A DNA stretch of 64,000 bases, taken from AC-49 sp963817035. GTDB taxonomy: Bacteria > Actinomycetota > Thermoleophilia > Solirubrobacterales > Solirubrobacteraceae. The position numbers and the translations under genes were made by a program. Shown in pieces: positions 48,021-56,847 of this stretch; position 1 is the stretch's first letter; every line of letters begins with the position of its first letter. The notes below the pieces were generated by a model. It was not told where the DNA came from, did no database searches, and saw only the letters and a program-made list of their open reading frames with translations. Location: NCBI GenBank assembly GCA_963817035.1, contig CAWFMM010000004.1, positions 1,116,001 to 1,180,000 of the forward strand, written 5' to 3'.

Positions 48021-49193
48021 ATGGCCGCCGATCCGCTCGATGACCTCGCGGGAGTGCTCCGTGAGCGCCTGGTTGCCGACGCCGGGGCGGAGGGCGATCT
48101 GCGTGAGCGGATCGAGGAGCTGGTGGCGCGCGAGGCAGCGGTGCTCGACGAGGCGACGCGCGCCGAGCTGGCGCAGCGTGTCGCCCGGCGGTCGTTCGGG
48201 CTCGGGCCGCTCGAGCCCCTGCTCGCCGACCCGGCCGTCGACGAGATCATGGTCTGCGGGCCCGGCGAGGTCTGGGTCGAACGCGACGGTCGCATCGAGG
48301 CGACCGACGCGGAGTTTGCCGACGAGGCCGATCTGCTGCACGCGATCGAGCGGATCCTTGCGCCGCTCGGGCGCCGGGTCGACGAGTCCGAGCCGCTGTG
48401 TGACGCGCGTCTGCCCGACGGCTCGCGCGTCAACGTGGTCATCGGGCCGCTCGCGCTCGACGGTCCGGCGCTGACGATCCGGCGTTTTCGCCCGCGCGGG
48501 TTCACCGCTGACGACCTCGTCGACGGCGGAACCTGGACCGAACCGCTGCGCGAGTTGTTGCGCGCGGCGGTCGGCGCGCGGCTCAACATCCTCGTCAGCG
48601 GCGGAACCGGATCGGGCAAGACGACGACGCTCAACGCGCTGTCGTCGTTCATCGCCGGCACCGAGCGGATCGTGACGATCGAGGACGTCGCCGAGCTGCG
48701 CCTGCAACAGCGCCATGTCGTGCGCCTCGAAGCGCGGCCGGCCAGCGTCGAGGGGCGCGGCGAGGTGACGATCCGTCGCCTCGTGCGCAACGCGTTGCGG
48801 ATGCGGCCCGACCGGATCGTCGTCGGGGAGGTCCGCGGCCCGGAGGCGCTGGACATGCTCGGCGCGATGTCGACCGGCCACGACGGAAGCCTGAGCACCG
48901 TCCACGCCGGTGGGGCCGACGAGGCCCTGCGCCGCGTCGAGACGCTCGCCCTGATGGCTGGGGTCGGGCTGCCGCACGCCGCGGTGCGCGAGCAGGTCGC
49001 CGGCGCGATCGACCTCGTCGTCCACCAGGCACGGATGCGCGACGGGTCGCGGCGCGTCGTGGCGGTCCACGAAGTCGTGCGGATCGCGGGCGGAGCGGGC
49101 ACGCGCGAGCTCTACACCCTGCGCAACGGCCAGCCGTGCTGGCCGACGCCGCCCAGCGACCCGCTCGCCGCGCGGTTGGACGGCGCCCCGTGA
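48021..49193 (+). CDS. tadA: Tad/Flp pilus secretion ATPase (TadA/CpaF type)
   Basis: This 390-residue hexameric ATPase powers assembly of Flp-type pili at the inner membrane. The N-terminal domain contains PLEPLLADPAVDEIMVCGPGEVWVERDG (about residues 60-90). The ATPase core has Walker A SGGTGSGKTTTLNAL (about 193-207), an Asp box IVTIEDVAELRL, Walker B-like RPDRIVVGEVRGPEALDML and a His box STGHDGSLSTVHAG. The ATG follows TAGAGAGG. The gene is coupled to tadB by a GTGA overlap. All nucleotide-binding elements appear intact. Confidence 0.9.
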   Translation: MAADPLDDLAGVLRERLVADAGAEGDLRERIEELVAREAAVLDEATRAELAQRVARRSFGLGPLEPLLADPAVDEIMVCGPGEVWVERDGRIEATDAEFADEADLLHAIERILAPLGRRVDESEPLCDARLPDGSRVNVVIGPLALDGPALTIRRFRPRGFTADDLVDGGTWTEPLRELLRAAVGARLNILVSGGTGSGKTTTLNALSSFIAGTERIVTIEDVAELRLQQRHVVRLEARPASVEGRGEVTIRRLVRNALRMRPDRIVVGEVRGPEALDMLGAMSTGHDGSLSTVHAGGADEALRRVETLALMAGVGLPHAAVREQVAGAIDLVVHQARMRDGSRRVVAVHEVVRIAGGAGTRELYTLRNGQPCWPTPPSDPLAARLDGAP

Positions 49194-50038
49194 CCTGGAC
49201 GGTCCTCGTCGCCGCGCTCGCCGCCGCGGTGGCGGTGTTCGGCGCGTGGGACACGATCGTCGCGGCCGAGCAGGTGAGCCTCATGGGTGGCCTCGGGCGC
49301 TTGCTGCGACCGCTCAGCGCCGCCGGCGACGGGCGCGAGCCGACGACCCCGGAGAACCGCCGCCTCGGTCTGCTCGGCGCCACCGTCCTGCTGGCGGCCG
49401 GCTGGATTCTCGTCGGCCCGATCGCGGGTCTGCTGCTCGGGGCCGCTGGTCCGTGGGCGGCGGGAACGGCAGTGCGCTCGCGGCGCCGGCGCTGGCAGGC
49501 GGTGATGGTTGCCGGCGCCCCGGCGACGGCGCGGGCACTCGGCGACGCACTGGCCGGTGGGCACTCGCTGCGCGGCGCGATCGACGAGGCGGCCAGCAGC
49601 GTCGAGGGTGCCGCCGGGGCGCAGCTACGCGCCGCCGCAGCGTCACTCGCGCTCGGCGAGACGACCGACGCCGTGCTCGAAGCGCTGCGCCGCCGCGCCG
49701 CTGACCCGGCCTGGGACACGATCGCCGCCGCGATCCTGCTCCAGCGCCGGGCGGGCGGCGATCTCGCGCGGCTGCTGCGCGATCTGGCCGCCACGCTCGA
49801 GGACCAGCAGCGCGTTGAGGCCGACGCCCGCGGCGCCACGGCGCAGGCGCGCTTCACCGGGCTCGTCGTCGCACTCCTGCCCGCGGGCGTCGCCGTGCTG
49901 GCGCTGCTGGCCAAGCCGCAGGTGCTGGTGAGCGTCGCCCGCTCGCCGGCCGCGGTCGCGTTGTGCGTCACCGCCGTCGTGCTCGTCGCGCTCGGACTCG
50001 CCGCCGTTCGCCGGATCTCGTCGCGCGTCGGTCGATGA
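49190..50038 (+). CDS. tadB: Tad pilus inner-membrane platform protein (TadB type)
   Basis: This 282-residue membrane protein with a T2SSF domain has helices near residues 3-20, 62-95, 225-245 and 252-270. The cytosolic domain includes GAPATARALGDALAGGHSLRGAIDEAA, ALRRRAADPAWDTIAAAILLQRRAGGDLARLLRDLAATL and a final hydrophobic pair. It starts at a GTG overlapping the tadA stop, although the frame is open upstream to 49136. With TadC it forms the base on which the ATPase turns. Its stop overlaps the tadC ATG. Confidence 0.85.
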   Translation: MTWTVLVAALAAAVAVFGAWDTIVAAEQVSLMGGLGRLLRPLSAAGDGREPTTPENRRLGLLGATVLLAAGWILVGPIAGLLLGAAGPWAAGTAVRSRRRRWQAVMVAGAPATARALGDALAGGHSLRGAIDEAASSVEGAAGAQLRAAAASLALGETTDAVLEALRRRAADPAWDTIAAAILLQRRAGGDLARLLRDLAATLEDQQRVEADARGATAQARFTGLVVALLPAGVAVLALLAKPQVLVSVARSPAAVALCVTAVVLVALGLAAVRRISSRVGR

Positions 50039-50877
50039 CCGCCGGCGCCGCGCTGGCCGCAGCGGCGGTCGCCTGTGGCGTCGGCGGCACCGCCGAGCTC
50101 CTCGCTGCGGCGCGGACGCAACGACGACGATCGCGAGCGGCGCGCGCCCACGGCCGCTGGCTGGGGAGATTCGCCGCGCTCGGGCGCCGTATCGGAACGC
50201 CCGCGCCGCCCCAGCGGGCGATCGCGCTACTGCACGCCGCCGGGCGCCCGCTTGGCCTGCGGGCCACCGACCTGATGGCGGCCAAGGCCGGCGCGGCGGC
50301 GGCGGCGCTGGTCCCGGCGCTGTGGCTGGGGTCGTCGCTGGGCCCTCGCGTCACGGTGCTGGTGATCGGCGCCGCGCCTGCCGCCGCGTTTCTCGCTCCT
50401 GACGTCTGGCTGCGCCGTGTCGCCCGTGCCCGCCACGAGGTCGTGGCCCGCGAACTGCCCGACGTGCTCGACCTCCTACGCGTCGCCGTCGATGCCGGCC
50501 TGTCGCCGGGCCGCGCGCTGCGCGAGGTCGGCCGCCATCGCCGCGGCCTGCTGGCCGGCGAACTGCGGCGCACCGCGGGCGAGATCGAGCTCGGCGTCCC
50601 GCAGGCCCGCGCGCTGGCCGACCTGCGGTTGCGCTGCCCGGGGGAGGGCATTGCCGGGCTCGTCGCCGCGCTCCAGCGCAGCGCGCGCCACGGCGCGCCG
50701 CTCGGTCCGGCGCTCGCCGCGCTGGCCCGTCAGGCGCGCGCCGAACGCGCTCAGCGCCTACGCGACAGCGCCGCCCGTGCCGGACCAAAGATCCAGCTCG
50801 CGGTCGCGCTGCTGCTCGTGCCGGGCGTCATGTGCCTCGTCGCGGCGGCGCTCGTCGCGGGACTTCAGTCCCGTTGA
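50035..50877 (+). CDS. tadC: Tad pilus inner-membrane platform protein (TadC type)
   Basis: This 280-residue partner of TadB has a hydrophobic N-terminus, helices near residues 87-125, a cytosolic T2SSF domain (ARELPDVLDLLRVAVDAGLSPGRALREVG, LVAALQRSARHGAPLGPALAALARQARAERAQRLRDSAARAG) and a last helix (LAVALLLVPGVMCLVAAALVAG). It begins in a four-base overlap with tadB. No pilin, prepilin peptidase or TadE-like gene follows, so these must lie elsewhere. The stop is 25 bases from that of the convergent lipoprotein gene. Confidence 0.85.
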   Translation: MTAGAALAAAAVACGVGGTAELLAAARTQRRRSRAARAHGRWLGRFAALGRRIGTPAPPQRAIALLHAAGRPLGLRATDLMAAKAGAAAAALVPALWLGSSLGPRVTVLVIGAAPAAAFLAPDVWLRRVARARHEVVARELPDVLDLLRVAVDAGLSPGRALREVGRHRRGLLAGELRRTAGEIELGVPQARALADLRLRCPGEGIAGLVAALQRSARHGAPLGPALAALARQARAERAQRLRDSAARAGPKIQLAVALLLVPGVMCLVAAALVAGLQSR

Positions 50878-50902
50878 CGAGCGTCCGCGAACACCAACCG
50901 CG

Positions 50903-52447
50903 CTACTTGACGTTGACCACGATCTTGGCGACGCCGTCCTTCGAACCCGCGATCACCGACGTGAACGGGTCGAGGTACGGCTTGACCTTCTGGTACTGGG
51001 CGTTGGACGCGAGCAGCCCGTCGACGAGCCCGAGGATCGACTGGACGTCGACGTACGCGCTTGGCGGCGTCCCCTTCAGCGAGGCCACGGCGGCCGTGTA
51101 GTTCGCCGTCGAGTCCAGCGTCGCGGTCGGGTTCAGGGCGTCGTCGAGGGCGCCCTTGCCGAACGCGATCACGAAGGTCGAGCCCGCGGCCGCGAGCTGC
51201 ACGGGCGGCCCGGTTGCCGTGGTCGCGAACTGGATGCCGACACCCCCGGGAACGGTGATCCGCTGGGCCGAGCGCCCGATCTTGGTCAGCAGCGACGCGA
51301 TCTTGGCCACCGCGGCCTTGGACTTGGCCGGATCGGTCGAATGGATGACGACCGCGCCGCCGATGTCGGCCGGCGAGGAGCCCTTGACGAACGCCCCGGC
51401 GTCCCCCATCCACGAGAGCAGGTCCTGGTTGATGTCGAGCCCGGTCGTCGCCTTGAGCTGCGACAGGACCTGGGCGAAGTTCGTGCCGCTGGTCGCGGCG
51501 CCGATGTTGCCGAGGTTGGTGACCGCGGACTTCAGCGTCGGGCCCAGGTTGCTCACGGCGACGGCCGCCAGCGCGTCGGCGGGCGCCTTGCCCAGCGGGA
51601 TCGTCGACGTGCCGCTGCTCGACGGGACCTTGCCGCCGACCGTCGTCGCGTCGAGCTCGATCGACGTCGGTGTCGCGACGAGCGACGCGCTGACCGCCGT
51701 GATGCCACCGAGCAGGCCCTTGAACGAGGTCAGCTGTGAGGCGACGGTCGGATCGGTCGACGCAACGAGCTTCAGCAGCCCGGTGACGTCGATGTACGCG
51801 AATCCGAGCTTGTCGGCGGGCGACTTGGCGAGCGCTGCTTTGAACGAGGGCTGATCGGTGAGCTTGTCGCCCTCCTGGCCCGCCGCGACGGCCTTGAACG
51901 CCGCCGGCGTCCCGAAGACGAGGAAGTCGCCGATCGCGCCGACGTATGAGCCGTCGGACGTGACCTCGTAGTCGACACCACTCGTCGTCCCCTTGGTCAT
52001 CTCCGAGTGGGACTTGTCGATCGTGTCGAGCGCCTTCTGCGTATCCGTGGCGTTGACGACCGCGACGAAATCCGGCTTGTTGGCGGTTCCGTAGGAGGTC
52101 ACGGCGAGCGCGACCTTGTCACCGAGCCACGGCTTGATGTCGGCCTCGTAGCTGAGGTTGTCCTTGGTCCCGGCCTTGTCGATCAGGGCCACGAGCTTGG
52201 CCCCCGGGGCCGGCTCTTTGAGAATCTTGCTCGAGAGGGCGTTGATCGCCGCCGCCTGGGACGCGGACGGCTTCACGGTCGCCTCGACGTACAGCGGAGC
52301 CCCGGCGGGGATGATCGCGGCCGGGTTGGCGGCGGCTGCCCCGCTCGAGGACGAGGCGTCCTTCTTGGACGAACCGCAGCCCGCGATGAGTATGACGGCG
52401 ATGACGGCGAGGGCCAGCACGAGCGTGCGACGGATGGCGATGAACAC
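50903..52447 (-). CDS. DUF3352-domain lipoprotein
   Basis: This 514-residue lipoprotein has the signal MFIAIRRTLVLALAVIAVILIAGC and lipobox LIAGC (Cys24). A Ser/Ala linker leads to a DUF3352-like domain (ANPAAIIPAGAPLYVEATVKPS, GDKVALAVTSYG, DKLGFAYIDVTGLLKL, DALAAVAVSNLGP, LLSWMGDAGAFVKG) that spans nearly all of the mature protein. Domain function is unknown; the fold is a repeated alpha/beta sandwich. The GTG start at 52447 is supported by AAGGAG nine bases upstream; the open frame up to 52828 has no signal-like start. It lies head to head with the dcw cluster but is not known to act in division. Confidence 0.78.
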   Translation of the reverse strand: MFIAIRRTLVLALAVIAVILIAGCGSSKKDASSSSGAAAANPAAIIPAGAPLYVEATVKPSASQAAAINALSSKILKEPAPGAKLVALIDKAGTKDNLSYEADIKPWLGDKVALAVTSYGTANKPDFVAVVNATDTQKALDTIDKSHSEMTKGTTSGVDYEVTSDGSYVGAIGDFLVFGTPAAFKAVAAGQEGDKLTDQPSFKAALAKSPADKLGFAYIDVTGLLKLVASTDPTVASQLTSFKGLLGGITAVSASLVATPTSIELDATTVGGKVPSSSGTSTIPLGKAPADALAAVAVSNLGPTLKSAVTNLGNIGAATSGTNFAQVLSQLKATTGLDINQDLLSWMGDAGAFVKGSSPADIGGAVVIHSTDPAKSKAAVAKIASLLTKIGRSAQRITVPGGVGIQFATTATGPPVQLAAAGSTFVIAFGKGALDDALNPTATLDSTANYTAAVASLKGTPPSAYVDVQSILGLVDGLLASNAQYQKVKPYLDPFTSVIAGSKDGVAKIVVNVK

Positions 52448-52731
52448 GGGGAGGGGCTCCTTGAAGCTTGTGCGACGGAGGGTGGGCGCAGAGCACTGCT
52501 GGCGCGACGGACGACGCCATCGTAATCGGTACTTCTGGGCCGATGGTTGAGCCGGATGCTCAGCAGACGGGTCGGATGGAACCGCCCCGGTTCTGCAACA
52601 CCACGACCATCCCGGCCGGGCGCACGCGCACTTGCGTTTCTTGCCGCCGTTGCTGGGGTCGGCCGGAGGCGCCGCGAACCCTGATGAACACTGCGTTTTC
52701 GGTGGCTCGGGGTGGTGGTCGGGGTTGATCT

Positions 52732-52778
52732 GTGGGAAAAAATGTGCAGTAGGTATTGCGTTGTGGGAGGAAGTGGGG
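52732..52778 (+). promoter_or_regulatory. Three in-phase GTGGG boxes, candidate MraZ operator
   Basis: GTGGGA at 52732-52737 and 52763-52768 and GTGGGG at 52773-52778 are spaced 31 and 10 bases apart, close to whole helical turns. MraZ of other bacteria binds tandem GTGGG-type direct repeats at its own promoter. Two boxes lie within the spacer of the promoter at 52756-52784. Confidence 0.5.
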
Positions 52779-52784
52779 TAGAAA
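52756..52784 (+). promoter_or_regulatory. dcw cluster promoter (TTGCGT - 17 - TAGAAA)
   Basis: A -35-like TTGCGT (52756-52761) and a -10-like TAGAAA (52779-52784) are 17 bases apart. Transcription would begin near 52791, about 70 nt before mraZ. TTGATC (52725)-19-TAGGTA (52750) is a second, weaker candidate. Confidence 0.45.
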
Positions 52785-52862
52785 GCCGATAACGGACCGG
52801 GGTGGAGGGGCTCCTCCCACTCCTCCACCTCGGCCCGAAACCCTTGTGCAGCTCATGTTCAA

Positions 52863-53298
52863 ATGGCCTTCGAAGGCACTGCCGACTACACGCTCGATGT
52901 CAAGAACCGGCTCACGGTCCCGGCTCGCTCATCGCACTGCGCTGGCCTCTGGAGTGGTTCTCGCCAAGAGCCTCGACGCCTGCGTCGGCATATGGACTCC
53001 TGACGACTACGAAGCGTTCAAGGCGTCGGCGCTGGAGTCGTTCCATCCGCTCTCGCCCGAGCGCCGCAAGCTCAGCACGTACTTTTCGGCCAACTCCCTC
53101 TCGACCGAGCTCGACTCGGCGGGCCGCGTGATGGTTCCGGCCTTCCTGGGCGAGCACGCGAGCCTCGACAAGGAGGTCACGGTGATCGGCGCCGGCGACC
53201 ACCTCCAGGTCTGGGATCGCGCTGCCTGGACCGCGTTCAACGCCGGTCTGACCGACGACGTCAACGAGATCGTGTCCTCACTCGGCCATGCTGCTTGA
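52863..53298 (+). pseudogene. mraZ: mraZ, frameshifted by one inserted base
   Basis: MraZ is a DNA-binding regulator at the head of the dcw cluster, with two SpoVT/AbrB-like folds in a ring. From the ATG at 52863 the first frame gives MAFEGTADYTLDVKNRLTVPAR, a typical MraZ N-terminus. The rest (TALASGVVLAKSLDACVGIW, then STELDSAGRVMVPAFLGEHASLDKEV) is in the next frame. The shift lies at TCAT (52929-52932), where one base is in excess. Without it, the protein would have the usual 144 residues. Either a sequencing error or a true mutation is possible; rsmH next door has the same kind of defect. Confidence 0.82.
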
Positions 53299-53299
53299 C

Positions 53300-54236
53300 A
53301 TGACCCGCGTCCATGTCCCGGTCCTGGCCGGCGAGCTGATCGAGCTGCTCGATCCGCAGGCCGGTGAGGTTGTGGTCGACTGCACGTTCGGCGCCGGCGG
53401 CCACGCGCGGCTGATCGCCGAGCGCATCGGCCCGACCGGCACGCTGATCGCGATCGATCGCGACCCGGTGGCCGAGGAGCACTTCGACGAGCTCGCGGCC
53501 GAGCTGATCTGCCGGACCCGCTTCCTGCACGCGTCGTTCGTCGACGGTCTCACCCGCCTGCGCGAGGAGGGCGTGACCGCCGACGCGCTGTACCTCGACC
53601 TCGGCATGTCCTCGATGCAGGTCGACACGCGCGAGCGCGGCTTCTCCTACTCCTACGACGCGCCGCTGGACATGCGCATGGATCCCGACCAGGACTTCAG
53701 CGCCCGCGAGCTCGTCAACGAGTGGGAGGAGCGCCAGATCGCCCGCGTGCTGCGCGACTTCGGCGACGAGCGCTACGCCGGCCCGATCGCCCGCGCGATC
53801 GTCCGCGAGCGCGGCCCGCGGAGCGATCGAAACGACCAACGACCTCGTCGAGGTGATCTCCGCCGCGATCCCCGCGCCCGCGCGATTCGCCGGCGGCCAC
53901 CCGGCCAAGCGCACCTTCCAGGCGATCCGGATCGCCGTCAACGACGAGCTCGAGCAGCTCGACCAGGCACTGCCGCTGGCGTGGGACGTGCTCCACGTAG
54001 GTGGCCGATTTGCAGGGATTTCGTTTCACTCAGGCGAGGATCGACGCGTAAAGCGATTCCTCGCGGGCCGCGCACGTGGATGTATCTGCCCACCCGATCT
54101 GCCGCTGTGCGGATGCGGTCTCGTGCCCGAGGCCGAACTGCTCTCGCGCCGTGCCGTGGCCGCGAGTCCCGGCGAGGTCGCCGACAACCCCCGATCCGCG
54201 TCGGCGCGTCTGCGCGCCGCGCGCAAGCTCGGATGA
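53300..54236 (+). pseudogene. rsmH: rsmH (mraW) 16S rRNA m4C1402 methyltransferase, frameshifted
   Basis: RsmH methylates N4 of C1402 in 16S rRNA using SAM. The N-terminal part (TRVHVPVLAGELIELL, VVDCTFGAGGHA, IAIDRDP, YLDLGMSSMQVD, DMRMDPDQDFSA) is in one frame up to about 53812. The remainder (IETTNDLVEVISAAIPAP, GGHPAKRTFQAIRIAVND, GGRFAGISFHSGEDRRVKRF) is in another, ending at 54236. One surplus G near 53813 explains the shift; removing it restores about 311 residues, the normal size. ATG 53300 fits the family start better than ATG 53288. The unshifted frame runs on into ftsL, giving a false fusion. Confidence 0.85.
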
Positions 54237-55150
54237 CTCCGCCCGTCGACAACGCCGGGACGCTGCGGCGGCCACTGGCGCCTCGGACGCCGCGCCGGAT
54301 TTCCGGCCCAGCCCGCGCGGCGCGTCCGGCGCGCTCGGGGGGCGCCACCGATGCACGGCGTGCCCGGACGGCGGGCCGGCTGCGCCGCGTCGTCCACTCG
54401 CTGCCCGACGCCCGCGGGCTCGACCGCCTCGTCCGTGGCCGCGCCTGGATTGCGATCATCGCCTGCGCGCTCGTCGGCATCGTGTACCTGCAGGTCTCGC
54501 TGCTCGGTATGAACGCCGGGATCACGCGCTCGCTGGCCGTGGCCCAGCACCTCGAGGCTCAGAACTCCCAGCTTCAGAGCGAGATCGCTCAGGCCGGTGC
54601 CGGCGGTCGGGTCCAGGACGCGGCGGCGCGCGCAGGGATGGTCCTGCCCCCGGCCGCGTGGGCGCAGTATCTGACCGTCGGGCGCACCGATGCCGCTCGC
54701 GCCGCGATCCTCATCCGCCCGCCTGACGCGAACGCCGAGCTTCGCAACGCCGCCGCCAACGCGGCGCTGGCGCCGCCCGACGCGCTGCCCACGCTCTCAC
54801 CCCAGGCGTCGCAGACCGCGGCGACGGCACCGGCGATCGCACCCTCAGCCGACGGCACGGCGCCGACCGCGCAGACGGCCACCGCGATCGCGACAGCCGA
54901 TCCCGCCGCGACGCCCACGCAGCCCGTGACTCCGCCGGCGACGTCGACACCGACCGTGGCCGCCGCACCGCCTCCGACCTCGACGCCGGTCGTGGCGCCC
55001 ACGCCGACCCCGGCCGTCAGCTCCACCTCTTCACCCTCGGTGTCCTCGGGCGCCGCGGCCCCAACCGGCACGCCGTCGAGCACGCCGGCCGCCGGCGGCG
55101 GCGTGACCACCGGCGGGGTGTCGCCCTCGGTGGCGGCGGGTCCCGGCTGA
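54233..55150 (+). CDS. ftsL: FtsL-like bitopic division protein with long Ala/Thr/Pro-rich outer tail
   Basis: This 305-residue protein starts at an ATG overlapping the rsmH stop (ATGA). The basic, proline-rich cytosolic N-terminus (about 80 residues) leads to one helix (AWIAIIACALVGIVYLQVSLL, about 81-101, split here by family norms). A short coiled segment follows (NAGITRSLAVAQHLEAQNSQLQSEIAQ), as in FtsL/DivIC. The last 120 residues are almost only Ala, Thr, Pro, Ser and Val. Position between rsmH and ftsI and the topology identify it; sequence identity to FtsL is low, as is usual. It should recruit FtsI/FtsW at the septum. Confidence 0.75.
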   Translation: MTPPVDNAGTLRRPLAPRTPRRISGPARAARPARSGGATDARRARTAGRLRRVVHSLPDARGLDRLVRGRAWIAIIACALVGIVYLQVSLLGMNAGITRSLAVAQHLEAQNSQLQSEIAQAGAGGRVQDAAARAGMVLPPAAWAQYLTVGRTDAARAAILIRPPDANAELRNAAANAALAPPDALPTLSPQASQTAATAPAIAPSADGTAPTAQTATAIATADPAATPTQPVTPPATSTPTVAAAPPPTSTPVVAPTPTPAVSSTSSPSVSSGAAAPTGTPSSTPAAGGGVTTGGVSPSVAAGPG

Positions 55151-56835
55151 TGACCGACCTGGTCGACCGCCGCATCGGCCTGCTGTTCGCTGCCTTTCTC
55201 GCTCTCCTCGCCCTCGCCGCGGCGCAGGCGCTGCGCCTCGCGGTGCTCAGCGGCCCGAAGCTGTCCAGCGACGCCGCCGCCCAGCAGGTCGCGATCGCGA
55301 CGATCCCCGCGCACCGCGGCACGATCGTCGATCGCCACGGGGTCGACCTCGCGGTCTCCCAGCCGGCCGCCGACGTCTCGGCCGACCCCTACCTGATCAA
55401 GGACCCCGACCGCATCGCGCCGCGGCTCGCGCTGATCCTCGGCGTCCCGGTCGGATCGCTGGTGACCAAGCTCGCGCGCCGCGACACCGGCTTCGTCTAC
55501 CTCACACGACGGCTGCCCGCGGCCAAGGCCGCGCGGATCAAGGCGCTCAACCTGACCGGCATCGAGCTGACGCCCTCCCAGCGCCGCGTCTACCCGCAGT
55601 CGTGGATGGCCTCGCAGGTGCTCGGCACGGTCGGGATCGACGGCAAGGGCCTGTCGGGCCTCGAGTACTCCGCCAACCGGCTGCTGGCCGGCCACGACGG
55701 CGTGGAGCGCTCGGTCAAGGACGCGATGGGCCAGCCGATCGAGATCACCGATCCGCACCCGGCGCTGGCCGGCGCGACGCTCGAGCTGAACCTCGACTCG
55801 GTCCTCCAGAACAAGGCCGAGCAGGTGCTCCAGCAGGTCGGCGCCACCTACCGGCCCAAGGACGCGACCGCGATCGTCATGGACCCGCGTACCGGCGATC
55901 TGCTTGCGGTCGCCAACTGGCCGCAGACCAACGCCAACGATCCCGGCGGCGCGCCCGCGGCGGCGCTCCAGGACCGCGCGACCGGCTTCAACTACGAGCC
56001 GGGCTCGACGTTCAAGGCGTTCACCGTCGCCGGCGCGCTGATGGAGAACGTCGTCACGCCGGACACCCCGTTCAACCTCGCTCCGCAGATCCAGGTCGCC
56101 GACCGCACGATCCACGACGCCGAGGATCGCGGGCCGGAGACGCTGACGACGAGCCAGATCCTGTCGCAGTCCTCGAACGTCGGCGCGATCACGATCGCCG
56201 AGCGTCTCGGCCAGACCAGGGCGCAGAGCGACGCGCGCCTGAGCAAGTGGATCGCCCGCTTCGGCTTCGGCAAGCCGACCGGCGTCGATCTGCCCGGCGA
56301 GGAGCGCGGCATCGTGCCCCCACTCGCCAAGTGGTCGGGCTCGTCGATCGGCAACATCCCGATCGGCCAGGGCGTCTCGGTCACGCCGATGCAGATCGCC
56401 ACTGCCTACGCCGCGATCGCCAACGGCGGCATCCTGCGCGCGCCGCGGATCGTGCGCCGCATCGGCGGCAAGCCGGTGCCTCAGGCGCCCGGGCACCGCG
56501 TAATCTCCGAGCACGTCGCCCGCGAGCTTCGCAGCATGCTCGAGGGCGTCGTGGCGGCGGGTGGCACGGCGTCGGAGATTCTGATCCCGGGCTACAAGCT
56601 GGCGGGCAAGACCGGCACGGCGAACAAGGTCGATCCGGCGACCGGCCAGTACTCCGACAGCGCCTACGTCGCCTCGTTCGTCGGCTTCGCGCCGGCCGAC
56701 CATCCGAAGCTGCTGATCTCGATCATGGTCGACGAGCCCCAGGGCGGCTCGATCTTCGGCGGCACCGTCGCGGCCCCGGCGTTCCAGAAGATCGCCGCGT
56801 ACGCGCTGCCCTATCTGCGTATCCCCGGGTCGTAG
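55150..56835 (+). CDS. ftsI: Penicillin-binding protein, septal transpeptidase (FtsI/PBP3)
   Basis: This 561-residue monofunctional class B PBP has a short cytosolic tail, one membrane helix (IGLLFAAFLALLALAAAQAL), a dimerisation/pedestal domain starting at IPAHRGTIVDRHGVDLAVS, and a transpeptidase domain. Active-site motifs are S-x-x-K at Ser286-Lys289 (EPGSTFKAF), S-x-N in SQSSNVG (about 341-343) and KTG in LAGKTGTAN (about 486-488). It cross-links septal peptidoglycan and is inhibited by beta-lactams. No PASTA domains are present, unlike many other actinobacterial homologues. The ATG overlaps the ftsL stop (TGATG). Confidence 0.92.
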   Translation: MTDLVDRRIGLLFAAFLALLALAAAQALRLAVLSGPKLSSDAAAQQVAIATIPAHRGTIVDRHGVDLAVSQPAADVSADPYLIKDPDRIAPRLALILGVPVGSLVTKLARRDTGFVYLTRRLPAAKAARIKALNLTGIELTPSQRRVYPQSWMASQVLGTVGIDGKGLSGLEYSANRLLAGHDGVERSVKDAMGQPIEITDPHPALAGATLELNLDSVLQNKAEQVLQQVGATYRPKDATAIVMDPRTGDLLAVANWPQTNANDPGGAPAAALQDRATGFNYEPGSTFKAFTVAGALMENVVTPDTPFNLAPQIQVADRTIHDAEDRGPETLTTSQILSQSSNVGAITIAERLGQTRAQSDARLSKWIARFGFGKPTGVDLPGEERGIVPPLAKWSGSSIGNIPIGQGVSVTPMQIATAYAAIANGGILRAPRIVRRIGGKPVPQAPGHRVISEHVARELRSMLEGVVAAGGTASEILIPGYKLAGKTGTANKVDPATGQYSDSAYVASFVGFAPADHPKLLISIMVDEPQGGSIFGGTVAAPAFQKIAAYALPYLRIPGS

Positions 56836-56847
56836 ACTCGCCACCCG

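Larger units (their letters stand above)
52448..52862. other. 415-bp intergenic region between the DUF3352 lipoprotein and mraZ
   Basis: It holds the lipoprotein ribosome site (AAGGAG on the minus strand, near 52460) and, in its right third, the dcw promoter and three GTGGG boxes. Between about 52480 and 52720 I see no convincing gene, RNA or repeat; open frames there look like shadows. Confidence 0.6.

Noticed and set aside
46929..49070. 713-residue minus-strand frame across the amidase gene and tadA
   Set aside because: It crosses two unrelated plus-strand genes and a repeat, with no domain or start signal.
53288..55150. 620-residue RsmH-FtsL fusion protein
   Set aside because: The middle third is nonsense sequence caused by the one-base insertion near 53813; the true RsmH C-terminus lies in another frame and FtsL has its own start at 54233.
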